From positions 18,505 to 82,504 of the forward strand of contig DATJPW010000051.1 in assembly GCA_035506215.1 (NCBI GenBank): 64,000 nucleotides of DNA, given 5' to 3'. Each line of letters begins with the position of its first letter. Positions within the stretch are counted from its first letter, which is position 1. Shown here piece after piece: positions 25,195 to 34,368 of the stretch. Below the pieces are notes generated by a model. That model was not told the DNA's origin. It saw only the letters and a program-made list of their open reading frames with translations, and did not search any database. Source of the stretch: DATJPW01 sp035506215 (GTDB lineage: Bacteria; Desulfobacterota; Desulfomonilia; Desulfomonilales; Desulfomonilaceae). The translations under genes and the position numbers were made by a program.

Positions 25195-26289
25195 ATGCTT
25201 ACAAAAAAACAATTATTGGCCGTTCCGGTACTCATGGCCATCTTCCTGCTCCCCTTCCAACAGGGCGCCACCGCGTTTGAGCTTTTCCCAAGACCGCTGG
25301 ATCAATACACAGTTCAGAGAGGCGATACCCTTTACGGAATTGCCGGTTATTACTACTCCAACCCTGCTTTATGGCCATTTCTTTGGAATCAGAATCCTCA
25401 GATCACAATAAAGGACGGGGCCGGCGCGCCTGAAAAGCAGCCTCTCGTTCCGGGAACAAAAGTTAACCTGTTTAACAAGAGGTCCGCCTCGGCTGTTGTT
25501 AATATGCCGTATATGCCTCCAACGGGTGTTCCTGACGATATCCGTTTCTTGATCCCTAAGGTACCAATGCAAGGAATCCCATATCCTAAGCAGTTCTTCA
25601 AATATCGTCTTTCTAAGCGCCCAATTCAGCTCTGGGGGTATATTGTCGCCTCCCCTGAACCTGAAACGATCAAAACTCACTTTCTCGAGAGAGACATTGT
25701 TTACATTCGTTTTCGGCCGTCCAAGAAACAAGCAATCCTTGTGGGTGATCGTTTAGGAATTTATCGAGACAAGGGGCCGGTTACCCATCCGCTAAACCCT
25801 GACAGACCCATCGGTTGGGTCTCCGAAGTGGTTGGCGAAGTCGAAATCATCAGCACCGGTAACGAACTGGCTACGGGGATCATCCTCGACAGTTATGTAG
25901 AAATTTCCAGAGGGGACAAGATATGTCTTTTTGTCCCAAGACTGAAGGAAATAGTCCCCACAAAGACGCACCGAATGTTGACAGGCACCATAGTCTATTC
26001 AGCCAGCCGAAACACTTTCTATCCGGACAACAATAACTTAGCGGATGAGGACGTGCTATTTGTGGACCGCGGAGAATGCGACGGAATGAGGGAAGGCATG
26101 CTTGTCAACATCTACCGCCCGCAACGTCTTGTACCCGACCCTTATTTCCACAGACCCATGTCCGTTCCGGATACATATGTCGGGGAAGGGATAATCCTGA
26201 AGGCTTTCGAGAACAACTCAACACTTCTTATCACCAGGCAGCGGGAAGAAATCGTGCCCGGGGCCATAATAAAAAGCGTCAGCGATTAG
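25195..26289 (+). CDS. Exported LysM-domain protein
   Basis: A 364-residue protein from the ATG at 25195, chosen because GCGGAGG lies six bases before it; an upstream in-frame ATG at 25180 overlaps that site. After a signal peptide (LLAVPVLMAIFLLPFQQGATA) comes a LysM domain (YTVQRGDTLYGIAGYYYSNPALW to about residue 90) that binds peptidoglycan glycan chains. The remaining 270 residues are beta-rich, with repeated phrases such as GDRLGIYRDKG, GDKICLFVPR and GMLVNIYRPQ, which resemble short beta-barrel modules. Similar LysM proteins occur in Deltaproteobacteria without assigned function. Its neighbour upstream is the GlmS-like gene. Confidence 0.8.
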   Translation: MLTKKQLLAVPVLMAIFLLPFQQGATAFELFPRPLDQYTVQRGDTLYGIAGYYYSNPALWPFLWNQNPQITIKDGAGAPEKQPLVPGTKVNLFNKRSASAVVNMPYMPPTGVPDDIRFLIPKVPMQGIPYPKQFFKYRLSKRPIQLWGYIVASPEPETIKTHFLERDIVYIRFRPSKKQAILVGDRLGIYRDKGPVTHPLNPDRPIGWVSEVVGEVEIISTGNELATGIILDSYVEISRGDKICLFVPRLKEIVPTKTHRMLTGTIVYSASRNTFYPDNNNLADEDVLFVDRGECDGMREGMLVNIYRPQRLVPDPYFHRPMSVPDTYVGEGIILKAFENNSTLLITRQREEIVPGAIIKSVSD

Positions 26290-26577
26290 AACTAGTTGCG
26301 TATTTACGTTTCCCAAACTCGTTGTCCGGATGCGGCGTAAAATCGCGCTCTTTTATCTTAAGCAGTGTTTCATGTCCGGAACTGCTCCCAAGGAAAGTGC
26401 CTGCTGGCAAACAGTTTCCCCAACCATGTCATTGACTAAAATCCTTCCTTACATCAGAATCCTTGTGCAATAGAGTAGGCAAAGAGTTTATCATGTAAAG
26501 TTCAAGCAGTGGGTTGCGGGGCCAGCACATATCGGTTTAAAAATTTTCACGTCCGCCTTTATTAGCTCGGGACGCGA

Positions 26578-27708
26578 ATGGCATCACAAATTTCAAGTGA
26601 CGATTCCGTTTTGTTCGATTGGTTGGCTTTGGAGCGAATTCCCAGAGTCGGGCCGTTGACAATGGCAAGGCTGTACAATGCCTTCGGCAGTCCGCGCGCC
26701 GCTATGGAGGCCGATCCCAGCCGGATCCGACGGTTGACCGGACTAAATGATCAACTGGCTCGTGCCATTTCTGGTTTCGCGGCGCCGAGGGATGAAATCC
26801 TTAGAGACCTTGAGATGCTGAAAAGACTTGGGGCTCGAATTATTACACGCTGGGACCCGGACTATCCGCCCAATCTCAAAGAAATTTATGACCCTCCCGC
26901 GCTGCTGTTCGTAAGAGGGCAAATCAACAGCGAAGACAGTAGGGCTGTAGCCGTGGTAGGTACGAGGAATCCCACGCGGTATGGCATAGAAATGACGGAA
27001 CAGATCAGCAAGGCGCTGGTTCAGGCCGGAATTACCCTGATCAGCGGCTTGGCTCGCGGCATCGACACAGCATGCCACCAGACCGCGATCAAAGAGCAAG
27101 GGCGTACTATTGGGGTACTAGGTTGCGGTATCGATGTTTCTTATCCCAAAGAAAACAAGAAGTTGATCCAAGAAATAGCCCAATCGGGAGCGGTCATCAG
27201 CGAATTCCGACCTGCGACCGCGCCTCTTGCCACCAACTTTTACAGGCGCAATAGAATCGTCTCCGGTCTGGCTAAAGCGGTCTTAGTGGTGGAGGCCACG
27301 CGAAACAGCGGTTCACTAATTACCGCCAATCACGCAGTGGAGCAGAATCGCGACGTATTTGCGGTGCCGGGAAACGTTATGAATCCGCGTTCCCATGGAT
27401 GCCACCACCTCATCAAGCAGGGAGCGGGTCTGATTGAGTCCGCGGATGACATTATCGCTTCGCTTTTCCCTCCACACGAACTCAACGTTCAAGAAACCCT
27501 GTTTGAACCAAAAGACAGTGGCGAAGCTCTGTCGGAAATCTCTCAGACCATCCTGGAAGCACTGGATCCTGATCCCGTTCCTATAGACGTGGTTTGCGAG
27601 AACCTAAGAATGGACGCGGGCAAGGTGGCCGGCGTGCTCCTGGAACTGGAATTGAGCGGAATGGTTCGACAACATCCTGGGAAAATGTTCTCCAGAGTCC
27701 TTAAATAA
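26578..27708 (+). CDS. dprA: DNA-processing protein DprA
   Basis: DprA/Smf (376 residues) loads RecA on single-stranded DNA taken up in transformation. A helix-hairpin-helix-like N terminus (LERIPRVGPLTMARLYNAFG) precedes the Rossmann domain with VAVVGTRNPTRYG, ISGLARGIDTACHQTA, GCGIDVSYPKEN and a C-terminal winged helix (SQTILEALDPDPVPIDVVCEN region). Length is normal. It is followed by topA after 260 bases, the common dprA-topA order. The 288-base gap before it shows nothing recognisable. Confidence 0.93.
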   Translation: MASQISSDDSVLFDWLALERIPRVGPLTMARLYNAFGSPRAAMEADPSRIRRLTGLNDQLARAISGFAAPRDEILRDLEMLKRLGARIITRWDPDYPPNLKEIYDPPALLFVRGQINSEDSRAVAVVGTRNPTRYGIEMTEQISKALVQAGITLISGLARGIDTACHQTAIKEQGRTIGVLGCGIDVSYPKENKKLIQEIAQSGAVISEFRPATAPLATNFYRRNRIVSGLAKAVLVVEATRNSGSLITANHAVEQNRDVFAVPGNVMNPRSHGCHHLIKQGAGLIESADDIIASLFPPHELNVQETLFEPKDSGEALSEISQTILEALDPDPVPIDVVCENLRMDAGKVAGVLLELELSGMVRQHPGKMFSRVLK

Positions 27709-27971
27709 AAAGCTCTCATAGTTTGCCGTTCAGGTTTCCAATGCGTACCAGTATGGTCATGGGATTTGACATTGACGGATTTCAACGCATTCTTGTCAGA
27801 CAGAGCCGCCATTCTGTTGGAATTATTGGACTTCAATGTCATGAACTTGACTGTCCGGACAAAATTGTCAATAAAGTCCGACGAGCCGTTCAGATAATTC
27901 CGGGTCGGCCGAATTTCCCGAAGGTGAGTCCATAATGATAAGTCGCTTGGATGCGACAGAGATGGGGTTGC

Positions 27972-30248
27972 ATGGATAAGGCCCTGGTAGTAGTTGAATC
28001 GCCAGCCAAAGCGAGAACTGTCAAGAAATATCTTGGCACTGGTTATGAGGTAAAGGCGTCGGTAGGCCATATCAAGGACCTGCCGGCAAAAGAGCTTGGA
28101 GTCCGTATAGATGAAGGATTTGCTCCGGACTACCAGATCATTGACGGTAAAGAAAAGATCGTTAAGGAACTGAGCGCAGCTGCTAGGAAAGCTTCAAAGG
28201 TTTTCTTGGCCACTGACCCTGATCGGGAGGGGGAAGCCATCGCCTGGCACCTGAGTGAGGCCCTGAACAAGCCCTCCAAGAGCATTTTCAGAGTGCTCTT
28301 CAATGAACTTACCGAAAAAACCATCAAGGAAGCGATCGCCCATCCCACTCGATTGGATGAGCAAAAGTTCAATGCACAACAGGCCCGCAGAATACTTGAC
28401 AGGTTGGTGGGGTACTACATCAGCCCCTTGCTCTGGAAAAAAGTCCAGTATGGATTGAGCGCGGGAAGGGTCCAGTCGGTGGCTTTGAGGCTTATTGTTG
28501 ACCGGCAAAGCCTTATTGATACCTTTGTTCCGCAGGAGTACTGGAGCGTCACGGCTATGCTGCAAGCTGATGCCCCCCCGAATTTCCGAGCTAAACTTGT
28601 GGAACAGGACGGCAAGAAAATCCACATCACGGATGCCCGAACTGCTGCATCAATGGTTCAGCAGGCCCAGGACAATCCCTTCGAGGTTGTCGATGTAAAC
28701 CGCCGGGAGCGCAGCCGTAAACCCTCGCCGCCATTCATAACGTCCACGCTTCAACAGGAGGCCTCCAGGAAACTCCGGTTTACGGGCAGCCGGACTATGA
28801 GGATCGCGCAACAACTGTATGAAGGCTTGGAACTAGGCGCTCAGGGATCCGTTGGACTAATCACCTACATGAGGACGGACTCGCCACGAATTGCTCCGGA
28901 AGCGTTGGCCGCGGTTCGCGGTTACATCAAGAAGAGACACGGTGACCGCTACCTACCTGCGAAACCGCACGTTTATAAAAGCGGAAAGGCCGCCCAAGAG
29001 GCCCATGAGGCTATTCGCCCCACTTCCATGGACCTGACTCCGGAAAAAGTTTCGAAATTTCTCGATCGAGATCAACTGGCACTCTACACTCTTATATGGA
29101 ATCGATTCGTAGCCAGCCAAGCCGCGGCGGCGGTTTTCGATATGACTACAGCAAACATAAGCTGCGGACGGATGCTGTTTCGGGTCACCGGCTCCGTGAT
29201 GAAATTCGACGGTTTCCTGAGAATCTACGGTGACAGAAAAGAGGAGGAACCCGAAACACCTAAGGAAGATAACGACGACCAGGACACCCCGCTCCCATTA
29301 CTAGAGTCCGGGCAAAAACTTACTCTTAAAAGGCTGCTTCCGCGACAGCATTTCACTCAGCCTCCACCTGCTTTTAATGAGGCCTCTCTTATAAAAGAAC
29401 TCGAAGAGCGCGGGATCGGGCGTCCGTCCACTTACGCGGAAATAGTCAGCACAATACAGAGACGGAAATACGTCGAATTAAGTGAAAAGAGATTTCGCCC
29501 GACACTCCTCGGCCGAATCATAGCTAAATTGTTGGTGGAGAGTTTTCCCGACCTGGTCAATACTCACTTCACCGCGGAAATGGAGTCTTCGCTTGACCTT
29601 ATAGAAGAGGGCAGAGCGTCCTGGACTGAAACGCTTGGCCGCTTTTATGAGCCTTTCCGATCAGAGGTGCAACAAGCAGATAAGAACATGAAGAATATAA
29701 AACGGGAAGGTATCCCTACCACAGAAATCTGCCCCAAATGCGGTGAAGCTCTGTTGATAAGATCGGGCCGATATGGGCTGTTCATGGGTTGCTCCGCCTA
29801 TCCCGAATGCGATTACACCCGAAATATCGAGACTGATACCGCTCCCGAGACCGAACCGGTCATGACTGACGAGCAGTGTCCCAATTGCGGCGCACCGATG
29901 GTCATCAGAAAGGGTCGCACCGGCCGGTTCTTGTCATGCTCGCGTTATCCCGATTGCAAGGGGACGCGCCCGCTCTCAATAGGGCTGAAATGTCCGAAAT
30001 GCGGGCAAGGCGATCTGATCCAGCGCAGAACGAAGAGGGGCAAAACCTTTTATTCATGCAGCCGGTACCCGAATTGCGATTATTCCGTATGGAATCGGCC
30101 AATACAAATGAGCTGCCCAAATCCGGATTGTGACTCCACAATAATGGAAAGGGTTACGAGCAAAAAGGGGGAATCGTTGCTGGAGTGCCCAAAATGCAAG
30201 TCCAAAACATCGATGCCCCGAGAGCCGCAACAGACGGCTACAGGCTGA
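27972..30248 (+). CDS. topA: DNA topoisomerase I
   Basis: Type IA topoisomerase of 758 residues from ATG 27972 (MDKALVVVESPAKA); the frame extends seven codons further but the family begins here. The TOPRIM domain has VVESPAKA and LATDPDREGEAIAWHL; the active-site Tyr lies in GLITYMRTDS (about residue 299). The C terminus carries four zinc-ribbon-like units, three of them clear (CPKCGEALLIRSGRYGLF, CPNCGAPMVIRKG, CPKCGQGDLIQRRTKRG) and a fourth with CPNPDCD. It relaxes negative supercoils in the cytoplasm. It follows dprA on the same strand. Confidence 0.96.
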   Translation: MDKALVVVESPAKARTVKKYLGTGYEVKASVGHIKDLPAKELGVRIDEGFAPDYQIIDGKEKIVKELSAAARKASKVFLATDPDREGEAIAWHLSEALNKPSKSIFRVLFNELTEKTIKEAIAHPTRLDEQKFNAQQARRILDRLVGYYISPLLWKKVQYGLSAGRVQSVALRLIVDRQSLIDTFVPQEYWSVTAMLQADAPPNFRAKLVEQDGKKIHITDARTAASMVQQAQDNPFEVVDVNRRERSRKPSPPFITSTLQQEASRKLRFTGSRTMRIAQQLYEGLELGAQGSVGLITYMRTDSPRIAPEALAAVRGYIKKRHGDRYLPAKPHVYKSGKAAQEAHEAIRPTSMDLTPEKVSKFLDRDQLALYTLIWNRFVASQAAAAVFDMTTANISCGRMLFRVTGSVMKFDGFLRIYGDRKEEEPETPKEDNDDQDTPLPLLESGQKLTLKRLLPRQHFTQPPPAFNEASLIKELEERGIGRPSTYAEIVSTIQRRKYVELSEKRFRPTLLGRIIAKLLVESFPDLVNTHFTAEMESSLDLIEEGRASWTETLGRFYEPFRSEVQQADKNMKNIKREGIPTTEICPKCGEALLIRSGRYGLFMGCSAYPECDYTRNIETDTAPETEPVMTDEQCPNCGAPMVIRKGRTGRFLSCSRYPDCKGTRPLSIGLKCPKCGQGDLIQRRTKRGKTFYSCSRYPNCDYSVWNRPIQMSCPNPDCDSTIMERVTSKKGESLLECPKCKSKTSMPREPQQTATG

Positions 30249-30309
30249 GTAGGAGGCCCTTCGCTTCCTTCACTGCCTCCAATCGCAAATTGCCAGTCAA
30301 TTGGAAGAG

Positions 30310-30465
30310 CGGATTGTGGAACAGGCGTCCCGCCTGTTCGCTGGAAATGACCGGCAAGATGCCGGTCCCACCGGGAAATCGCTGCTGTAGGGGCGGACGG
30401 CGTCCGCCCTCATTTTGGACGCCCCCGTCCCGCGCAGAACGCGGGACGGGGGAACATATGCCCCT
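30310..30465. repeat. GC-rich hairpin repeats behind topA
   Basis: Between topA and the converging gene at 30502 are several palindromes: ACAGGCGTCCCGCCTGT near 30322-30338, CCGGCAAGATGCCGG near 30351-30366, GGGCGGACGGCGTCCGCCC near 30392-30410, and CCCCCGTCCCGCGC...GCGGGACGGGGG near 30422-30453. The last can fold as a strong stem and may stop transcription from both sides although no T-run follows. The two middle ones have the look of dispersed genomic repeats. Confidence 0.55.
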
Positions 30466-30501
30466 AGCGCTTCGCTGGTAATGACACCTGCGAATCAATG
30501 A

Positions 30502-32367
30502 TCATTTTTCCCGTTTGCCGAATAGGTCTTTCAGGCGTATCAGCACTGACAGGTCTCCAACCGCTCTGTACTTCTGCTGCATGAACATCTGCTGGCCGTC
30601 GGCTTTTCCGGTCAGGATGTCCATCCAGACGTCGAAGGGCGACTCAATGGTCAAATCGGGTTTCTCTGAGGCCCCTTCCTTGGCCTTGATCTTCCCGTTC
30701 TCGATCTCAAAGTGGCACACTCCCTCGACTTCGCCGGAAAAATTGAACTGGAGACTAGCCTTCGTGTTAGCTGCGCTGCCGGAGTTGAAGCCCATAGGCA
30801 TGATCATCATAAAGGTTTCCAGAGAATCGGGACGAGGGACGAGATTTCTCTGATGAAATTCTCTGGGTGTCAATCCCGCTTCAATGCAGGATTTCCAAAA
30901 CGCATTTGTCACTTTGGCAACGGAATTAAAGTCGCCTACGATGGGCCGCGTTATCCGTTCCATCGTCACTTGGGAGATTTTCCGGGATTGAACTAGTTCC
31001 CGACCCGCCTGCTCCGTGGCCTCAAGAACATCTTTCGTTATCTCGGCCATTCCGGGCAGGTTCAGCGATTCAGCCCCCGGTCGATAGATTTCGGCTATGA
31101 GCCTTTTGTTGAACAGAAAATTTGCGTATGAGGTGAGCTGGGCGAAGACAGATGCTTCCGGAAACCCGGCGACGGATAATATCACCGCCTTCGGCACACT
31201 ATGGCGTAGCGGATGGGACGTCCTTGACTCAAGCTGCTCAAAAAAGGGCTCCAGGACCGGTAGTGTCCGCTCGATGAAAGCTTTCATGGCCGCGTTCATC
31301 GTGTAGTGGTACAAAGGTGTGGCGTACACGGCTATGTCGGCTTCCAGCCATTTAGGGAACAACTCATTAGTCATGTCATCCTTGTGAATACAGACCCCGG
31401 GAGTCTTGGTCCAACACGTGAAGCAACCAATACAGTTGTTGATCTTCTTTTGACGTAGGTGGATCGTTTCCACGACTGCGCCCGCGTCGCTCATTCCTTT
31501 TACCAACGCGTCCAGCAACAACCCCGTCTTGCTGATCCCGTCATTCCTCGGGCTGGAGTTGATAGCGAGAACTTTCATGGTGGTCTCCTTTTGTGACCGA
31601 TTTGTCGCTCCTGTTTCTGCTCGCTGTAACCCTGGGGCAAGGCTCAGGTGCGGTGATTTTGCTTCTGAACATGAATTCGTCCTACTATTCGAAGTAGAAA
31701 TTGGACTATTCTCAGTGGGACGTCCGAATTTCCGCATTTCAGCCAGTGGGGGCAAGCCCAGGCGTTTGAGGTAGTAGTCCGGAAACCGACGATTGAAGGG
31801 AAGGCCAACGCCCAGGATCAGACCAATGGGTATCAGGGCTCGGGTGATGACCGACGGATAAAGGCTCAATGCTATGCAAGTTGCGAAGATCCCGGCCCAG
31901 ACAAAGGTCATGATTCTATTGATGGCCACGAAAATTGAACTGCCCCACACCTGTTTTGGCGCACGTTTCTTGGCGTAGTGGGACGTGAATGGAGCGAACC
32001 CGAGAATGGTCGGAAAGAAAGCCGCGGAGAACAGGCAGATGTAAATCCCGGTCACAGCATATTCCGAAAGGATCGTCCCGCTTGTTTCGGGCCACAGAGC
32101 AAGGGATACAAATAGCGCAAAGAAATAGGCGCATACCGTCCAGTCAAAGTACGTCGGCTTGTCCCAACGGAGCGCCAGAGCGATAACTACCGCACAATAA
32201 GCGAGCATTGCCGCGGCCGCGATCAACAGACTGACCGCGTCCCGTCCCAAGGACGCCCAGATTTTGAAAAAAGCCAGAGGAGGAAACGGAGCAATATACA
32301 GAAAAATCTGTTGCGTCCTTGTGGGATGCGGCAGAGTTCTTTCTGTTGCAGCAGATTCATCCGACAT
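30502..32367 (-). CDS. Fused frame: membrane protein + NADPH-dependent FMN reductase-like + SCP2 domain
   Basis: A 621-residue continuous frame that looks like two genes. Residues 1-205 form five or six membrane helices of unknown family. Residues 206-263 are a low-complexity Ser/Thr/Asn-rich stretch. Residue 264 is a Met beginning MKVLAINSSPRNDGISKTG, the normal start of a flavodoxin-like FMN reductase (CIGCFTCWTKTPG, ATPLYHYTMNAAMKAFIER), and a good ribosome-binding site (AAAGGAG) precedes that codon. The C terminus (about residues 500-615) is an SCP2 sterol-carrier-like lipid-binding domain (PDLTIESPFDVWMDILTGKADG). Either a translated fusion or two cistrons joined by loss of the first stop; the reductase probably also starts internally. 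It runs with the FAD oxidoreductase gene. Confidence 0.72.
   Translation of the reverse strand: MSDESAATERTLPHPTRTQQIFLYIAPFPPLAFFKIWASLGRDAVSLLIAAAAMLAYCAVVIALALRWDKPTYFDWTVCAYFFALFVSLALWPETSGTILSEYAVTGIYICLFSAAFFPTILGFAPFTSHYAKKRAPKQVWGSSIFVAINRIMTFVWAGIFATCIALSLYPSVITRALIPIGLILGVGLPFNRRFPDYYLKRLGLPPLAEMRKFGRPTENSPISTSNSRTNSCSEAKSPHLSLAPGLQRAETGATNRSQKETTMKVLAINSSPRNDGISKTGLLLDALVKGMSDAGAVVETIHLRQKKINNCIGCFTCWTKTPGVCIHKDDMTNELFPKWLEADIAVYATPLYHYTMNAAMKAFIERTLPVLEPFFEQLESRTSHPLRHSVPKAVILSVAGFPEASVFAQLTSYANFLFNKRLIAEIYRPGAESLNLPGMAEITKDVLEATEQAGRELVQSRKISQVTMERITRPIVGDFNSVAKVTNAFWKSCIEAGLTPREFHQRNLVPRPDSLETFMMIMPMGFNSGSAANTKASLQFNFSGEVEGVCHFEIENGKIKAKEGASEKPDLTIESPFDVWMDILTGKADGQQMFMQQKYRAVGDLSVLIRLKDLFGKREK
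31576..31592 (-). promoter_or_regulatory. Internal ribosome-binding site and start inside the fused frame
   Basis: AAGGAG (31590-31585) sits six bases before the ATG at 31578-31576, in frame with the long ORF. It would give a 358-residue reductase-SCP2 protein independent of the membrane part. Confidence 0.65.
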
Positions 32368-32435
32368 ATTTCACCAATCCTCAGACGAGCGCAGCGCGGA
32401 ACCGCGCGGCCATTAAGAATTGAAACTCACTCGCA

Positions 32436-34079
32436 TCACGTCCAGTCCTCCATGAGCAGCCCGAAGGCCCTCTTACCTGCGATGAGCACGCCGCTATACC
32501 CGCCCCCCGGATCGCCCCACGCGCTGGACAGATAAAGTCCCTTCACGGGAGTTCGATTGGGGATACGCGTCATGAACGAGTTATCCATGCTTTGTTCCAA
32601 GCCGTATATCGCGCCGGCTGTGTTCAGTGTGTAACGGACATTCGTCAGGGGGGTGGCTGATTCCTGCACTGCGATCATGGATCTAAGTCCAGGAATCAGT
32701 TGCTCTTCAACGCGTCGAATCAGTATCTCGGTAATTTCCCTCTTTCTCGCGTTATATTCTGTCTTCCTGCTGGCCCAATAATCCTGTTCGAAGCGCTTCC
32801 AGGGCTCGTATCCACTAATGAAGGTTATGTTCAGGGTAGTAGTTCCACGCGGTGAGAGTTCTTCAGCGAGGTTGTTATAAACGCATACCCCGATGTTGCT
32901 CTTGTCGGCTCGGCCTTCAAGGCTATACTGATGGGCCTTTTCAGGATCTTGCTCGGCCCTCAGGAAGACGTGGGAGCTCTTGACTGTGTCGGTAATGTCT
33001 TTGTTCAGCCCAAGCCATACCTGAAAGGACGAAACACTGGGCTTGAGAGCACCGAGTCTCTGCCGGTAATCCGAAGGCACGGACGCCCCAGGAAGCATGT
33101 CCGAAAAGAGGCTCACTATGCTGCAGTTGGCTGCCACAGCTTTGGCCGTCAGAGATTCCCCTTCGGACGTCTTCACTCCCATTGCCCGGCCGTCCTTGGT
33201 AAGCACCTGCGCGACCCGCGTGCTTAAACGAACCTCACCGCCGTTGGACTCGATCAATTCAGCGATAGCGTTGCTGATGGCCTGGGAACCGCCGGCAGGA
33301 TAGGAGCCGCCGTATCGAAAATAGCCTCCGGTCGCGACCATGTAGTAGAAACCTGACAGCTTGCTCGGTGGAAGTCCGTAGTATCCGCAAAAGACCGACA
33401 TCACGGATCTCAGTGAAGGGTCGGCCGTATATTCATTCAGGTAGTCGGCCAGGGTCTTCTTTCTCGCCGCCCACAGCCGCGGGAAGCGCAACGGGAACAA
33501 GGCCTTTCGCAGTGTGGTCAACTCGCCTTCCTCGAAGAGCCTCTCCGTCTCCTCGCTCACGCCCACAGCGTCAGCCATGAACGCCTGTATGCCTTTTTTC
33601 TCTTGCGGGAATTTCTCTATGAGGACCTGCTCAAAAGCCTTTGGCTCCCCCCCAGGGCAGGCGATGTCCAGACCTGTGCCGAGGACTCTAAACAATTCGC
33701 GGCACTTGTAGAAGCGAACCTTCTTGAGGACCTCCAAATCAGTCAGGATTGCTTTCTCTGTGCCTCCCAGCGCGGTCTGGTGGAGAGATACATCGAATGT
33801 GAACCGGCCTCGATCACGGGTAAAAGTGGTGGCGTACCCCCCTGGAACGTCATGGTGCTCCAGCACGAGAACCTTGAAACCTTGTTTTGCCATGTATCCG
33901 GCAAAGGCCAGTCCTCCCAGTCCCGCGCCGATGACGATCGCGTCGTATTCGCCTTCCTTCGGCCGCTGGGCAAACGCAGGCGTTACCGCGGGCACATGAA
34001 GCGCCGCAGCGGTAGCCCACAACGCGGAAGCTTTGAGGAAGACCCTCCTATTCATCAGATTGGAATTAAACAGAGACAT
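32436..34079 (-). CDS. Tat-exported FAD-dependent oxidoreductase (phytoene desaturase/CrtISO-like)
   Basis: A 547-residue flavoprotein from the ATG at 34079, which follows AAGGAGG; the frame extends 66 codons further without family support. The N terminus has a Tat-type signal (NRRVFLKASALW), then the dinucleotide-binding motif IVIGAGLGGLAFAGYMAKQG and VPGGYATTF, typical of carotenoid desaturases/isomerases and related amine-oxidase-like enzymes. The C-terminal WGDPGGGYSGVLIAGKRAF block is also typical. No carotenoid synthesis genes are near, so the substrate is open. It lies 68 bases upstream of the reductase-fusion frame on the same strand, and the PadR gene precedes it at about 290 bases; the three may form one redox unit controlled by PadR. 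Confidence 0.82.
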   Translation of the reverse strand: MSLFNSNLMNRRVFLKASALWATAAALHVPAVTPAFAQRPKEGEYDAIVIGAGLGGLAFAGYMAKQGFKVLVLEHHDVPGGYATTFTRDRGRFTFDVSLHQTALGGTEKAILTDLEVLKKVRFYKCRELFRVLGTGLDIACPGGEPKAFEQVLIEKFPQEKKGIQAFMADAVGVSEETERLFEEGELTTLRKALFPLRFPRLWAARKKTLADYLNEYTADPSLRSVMSVFCGYYGLPPSKLSGFYYMVATGGYFRYGGSYPAGGSQAISNAIAELIESNGGEVRLSTRVAQVLTKDGRAMGVKTSEGESLTAKAVAANCSIVSLFSDMLPGASVPSDYRQRLGALKPSVSSFQVWLGLNKDITDTVKSSHVFLRAEQDPEKAHQYSLEGRADKSNIGVCVYNNLAEELSPRGTTTLNITFISGYEPWKRFEQDYWASRKTEYNARKREITEILIRRVEEQLIPGLRSMIAVQESATPLTNVRYTLNTAGAIYGLEQSMDNSFMTRIPNRTPVKGLYLSSAWGDPGGGYSGVLIAGKRAFGLLMEDWT

Positions 34080-34109
34080 CGAGAACCTCCTTCGGCAAAG
34101 ACCAGAAAA

Positions 34110-34343
34110 GAGTTTCTGGGGAGGGCCTTTTTTGCAAAAACGCCCTCTCCAGGCCCCTCCCCAAAAACTCCCAAATGTTTTGTCGCAGTGAAGGGCTGGT
34201 CTGTTCTGGGTCCCGGGTTCTGTCGAAATGGCATCGAACCCAGTGCCAAGAAAAGCGCGGTCCTTACCGCCAGCCATATAAGAGTTTTTGCCGGAGGGGG
34301 TGCGGGGGAATCCGGCTTTTTGCAGAAAGCGGGTTCCCCCGCA
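34110..34343. repeat. Two opposed copies of a hairpin repeat
   Basis: Copy one (34110-34170) folds AGTTTCTGGGGAGGGCC with GGCCCCTCCCCAAAAACT around a TTTTTTGCAAAAA core. Copy two (34282-34343), in the other orientation, starts GAGTTTTTGCCGGAGG and shares the TTTTTGCA core and C-rich end. Arm sequences have diverged, but the layout is the same. They occupy the gap between the FAD oxidoreductase and PadR genes. Confidence 0.55.
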
Positions 34344-34368
34344 TTCTTTCTTTCCTTACGACGCACTG

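Noticed and set aside
27723..27935. 70-codon plus-strand ORF between dprA and topA
   Set aside because: Starts at TTG without a ribosome site and shows no recognisable domain; intergenic DNA is the simpler reading.
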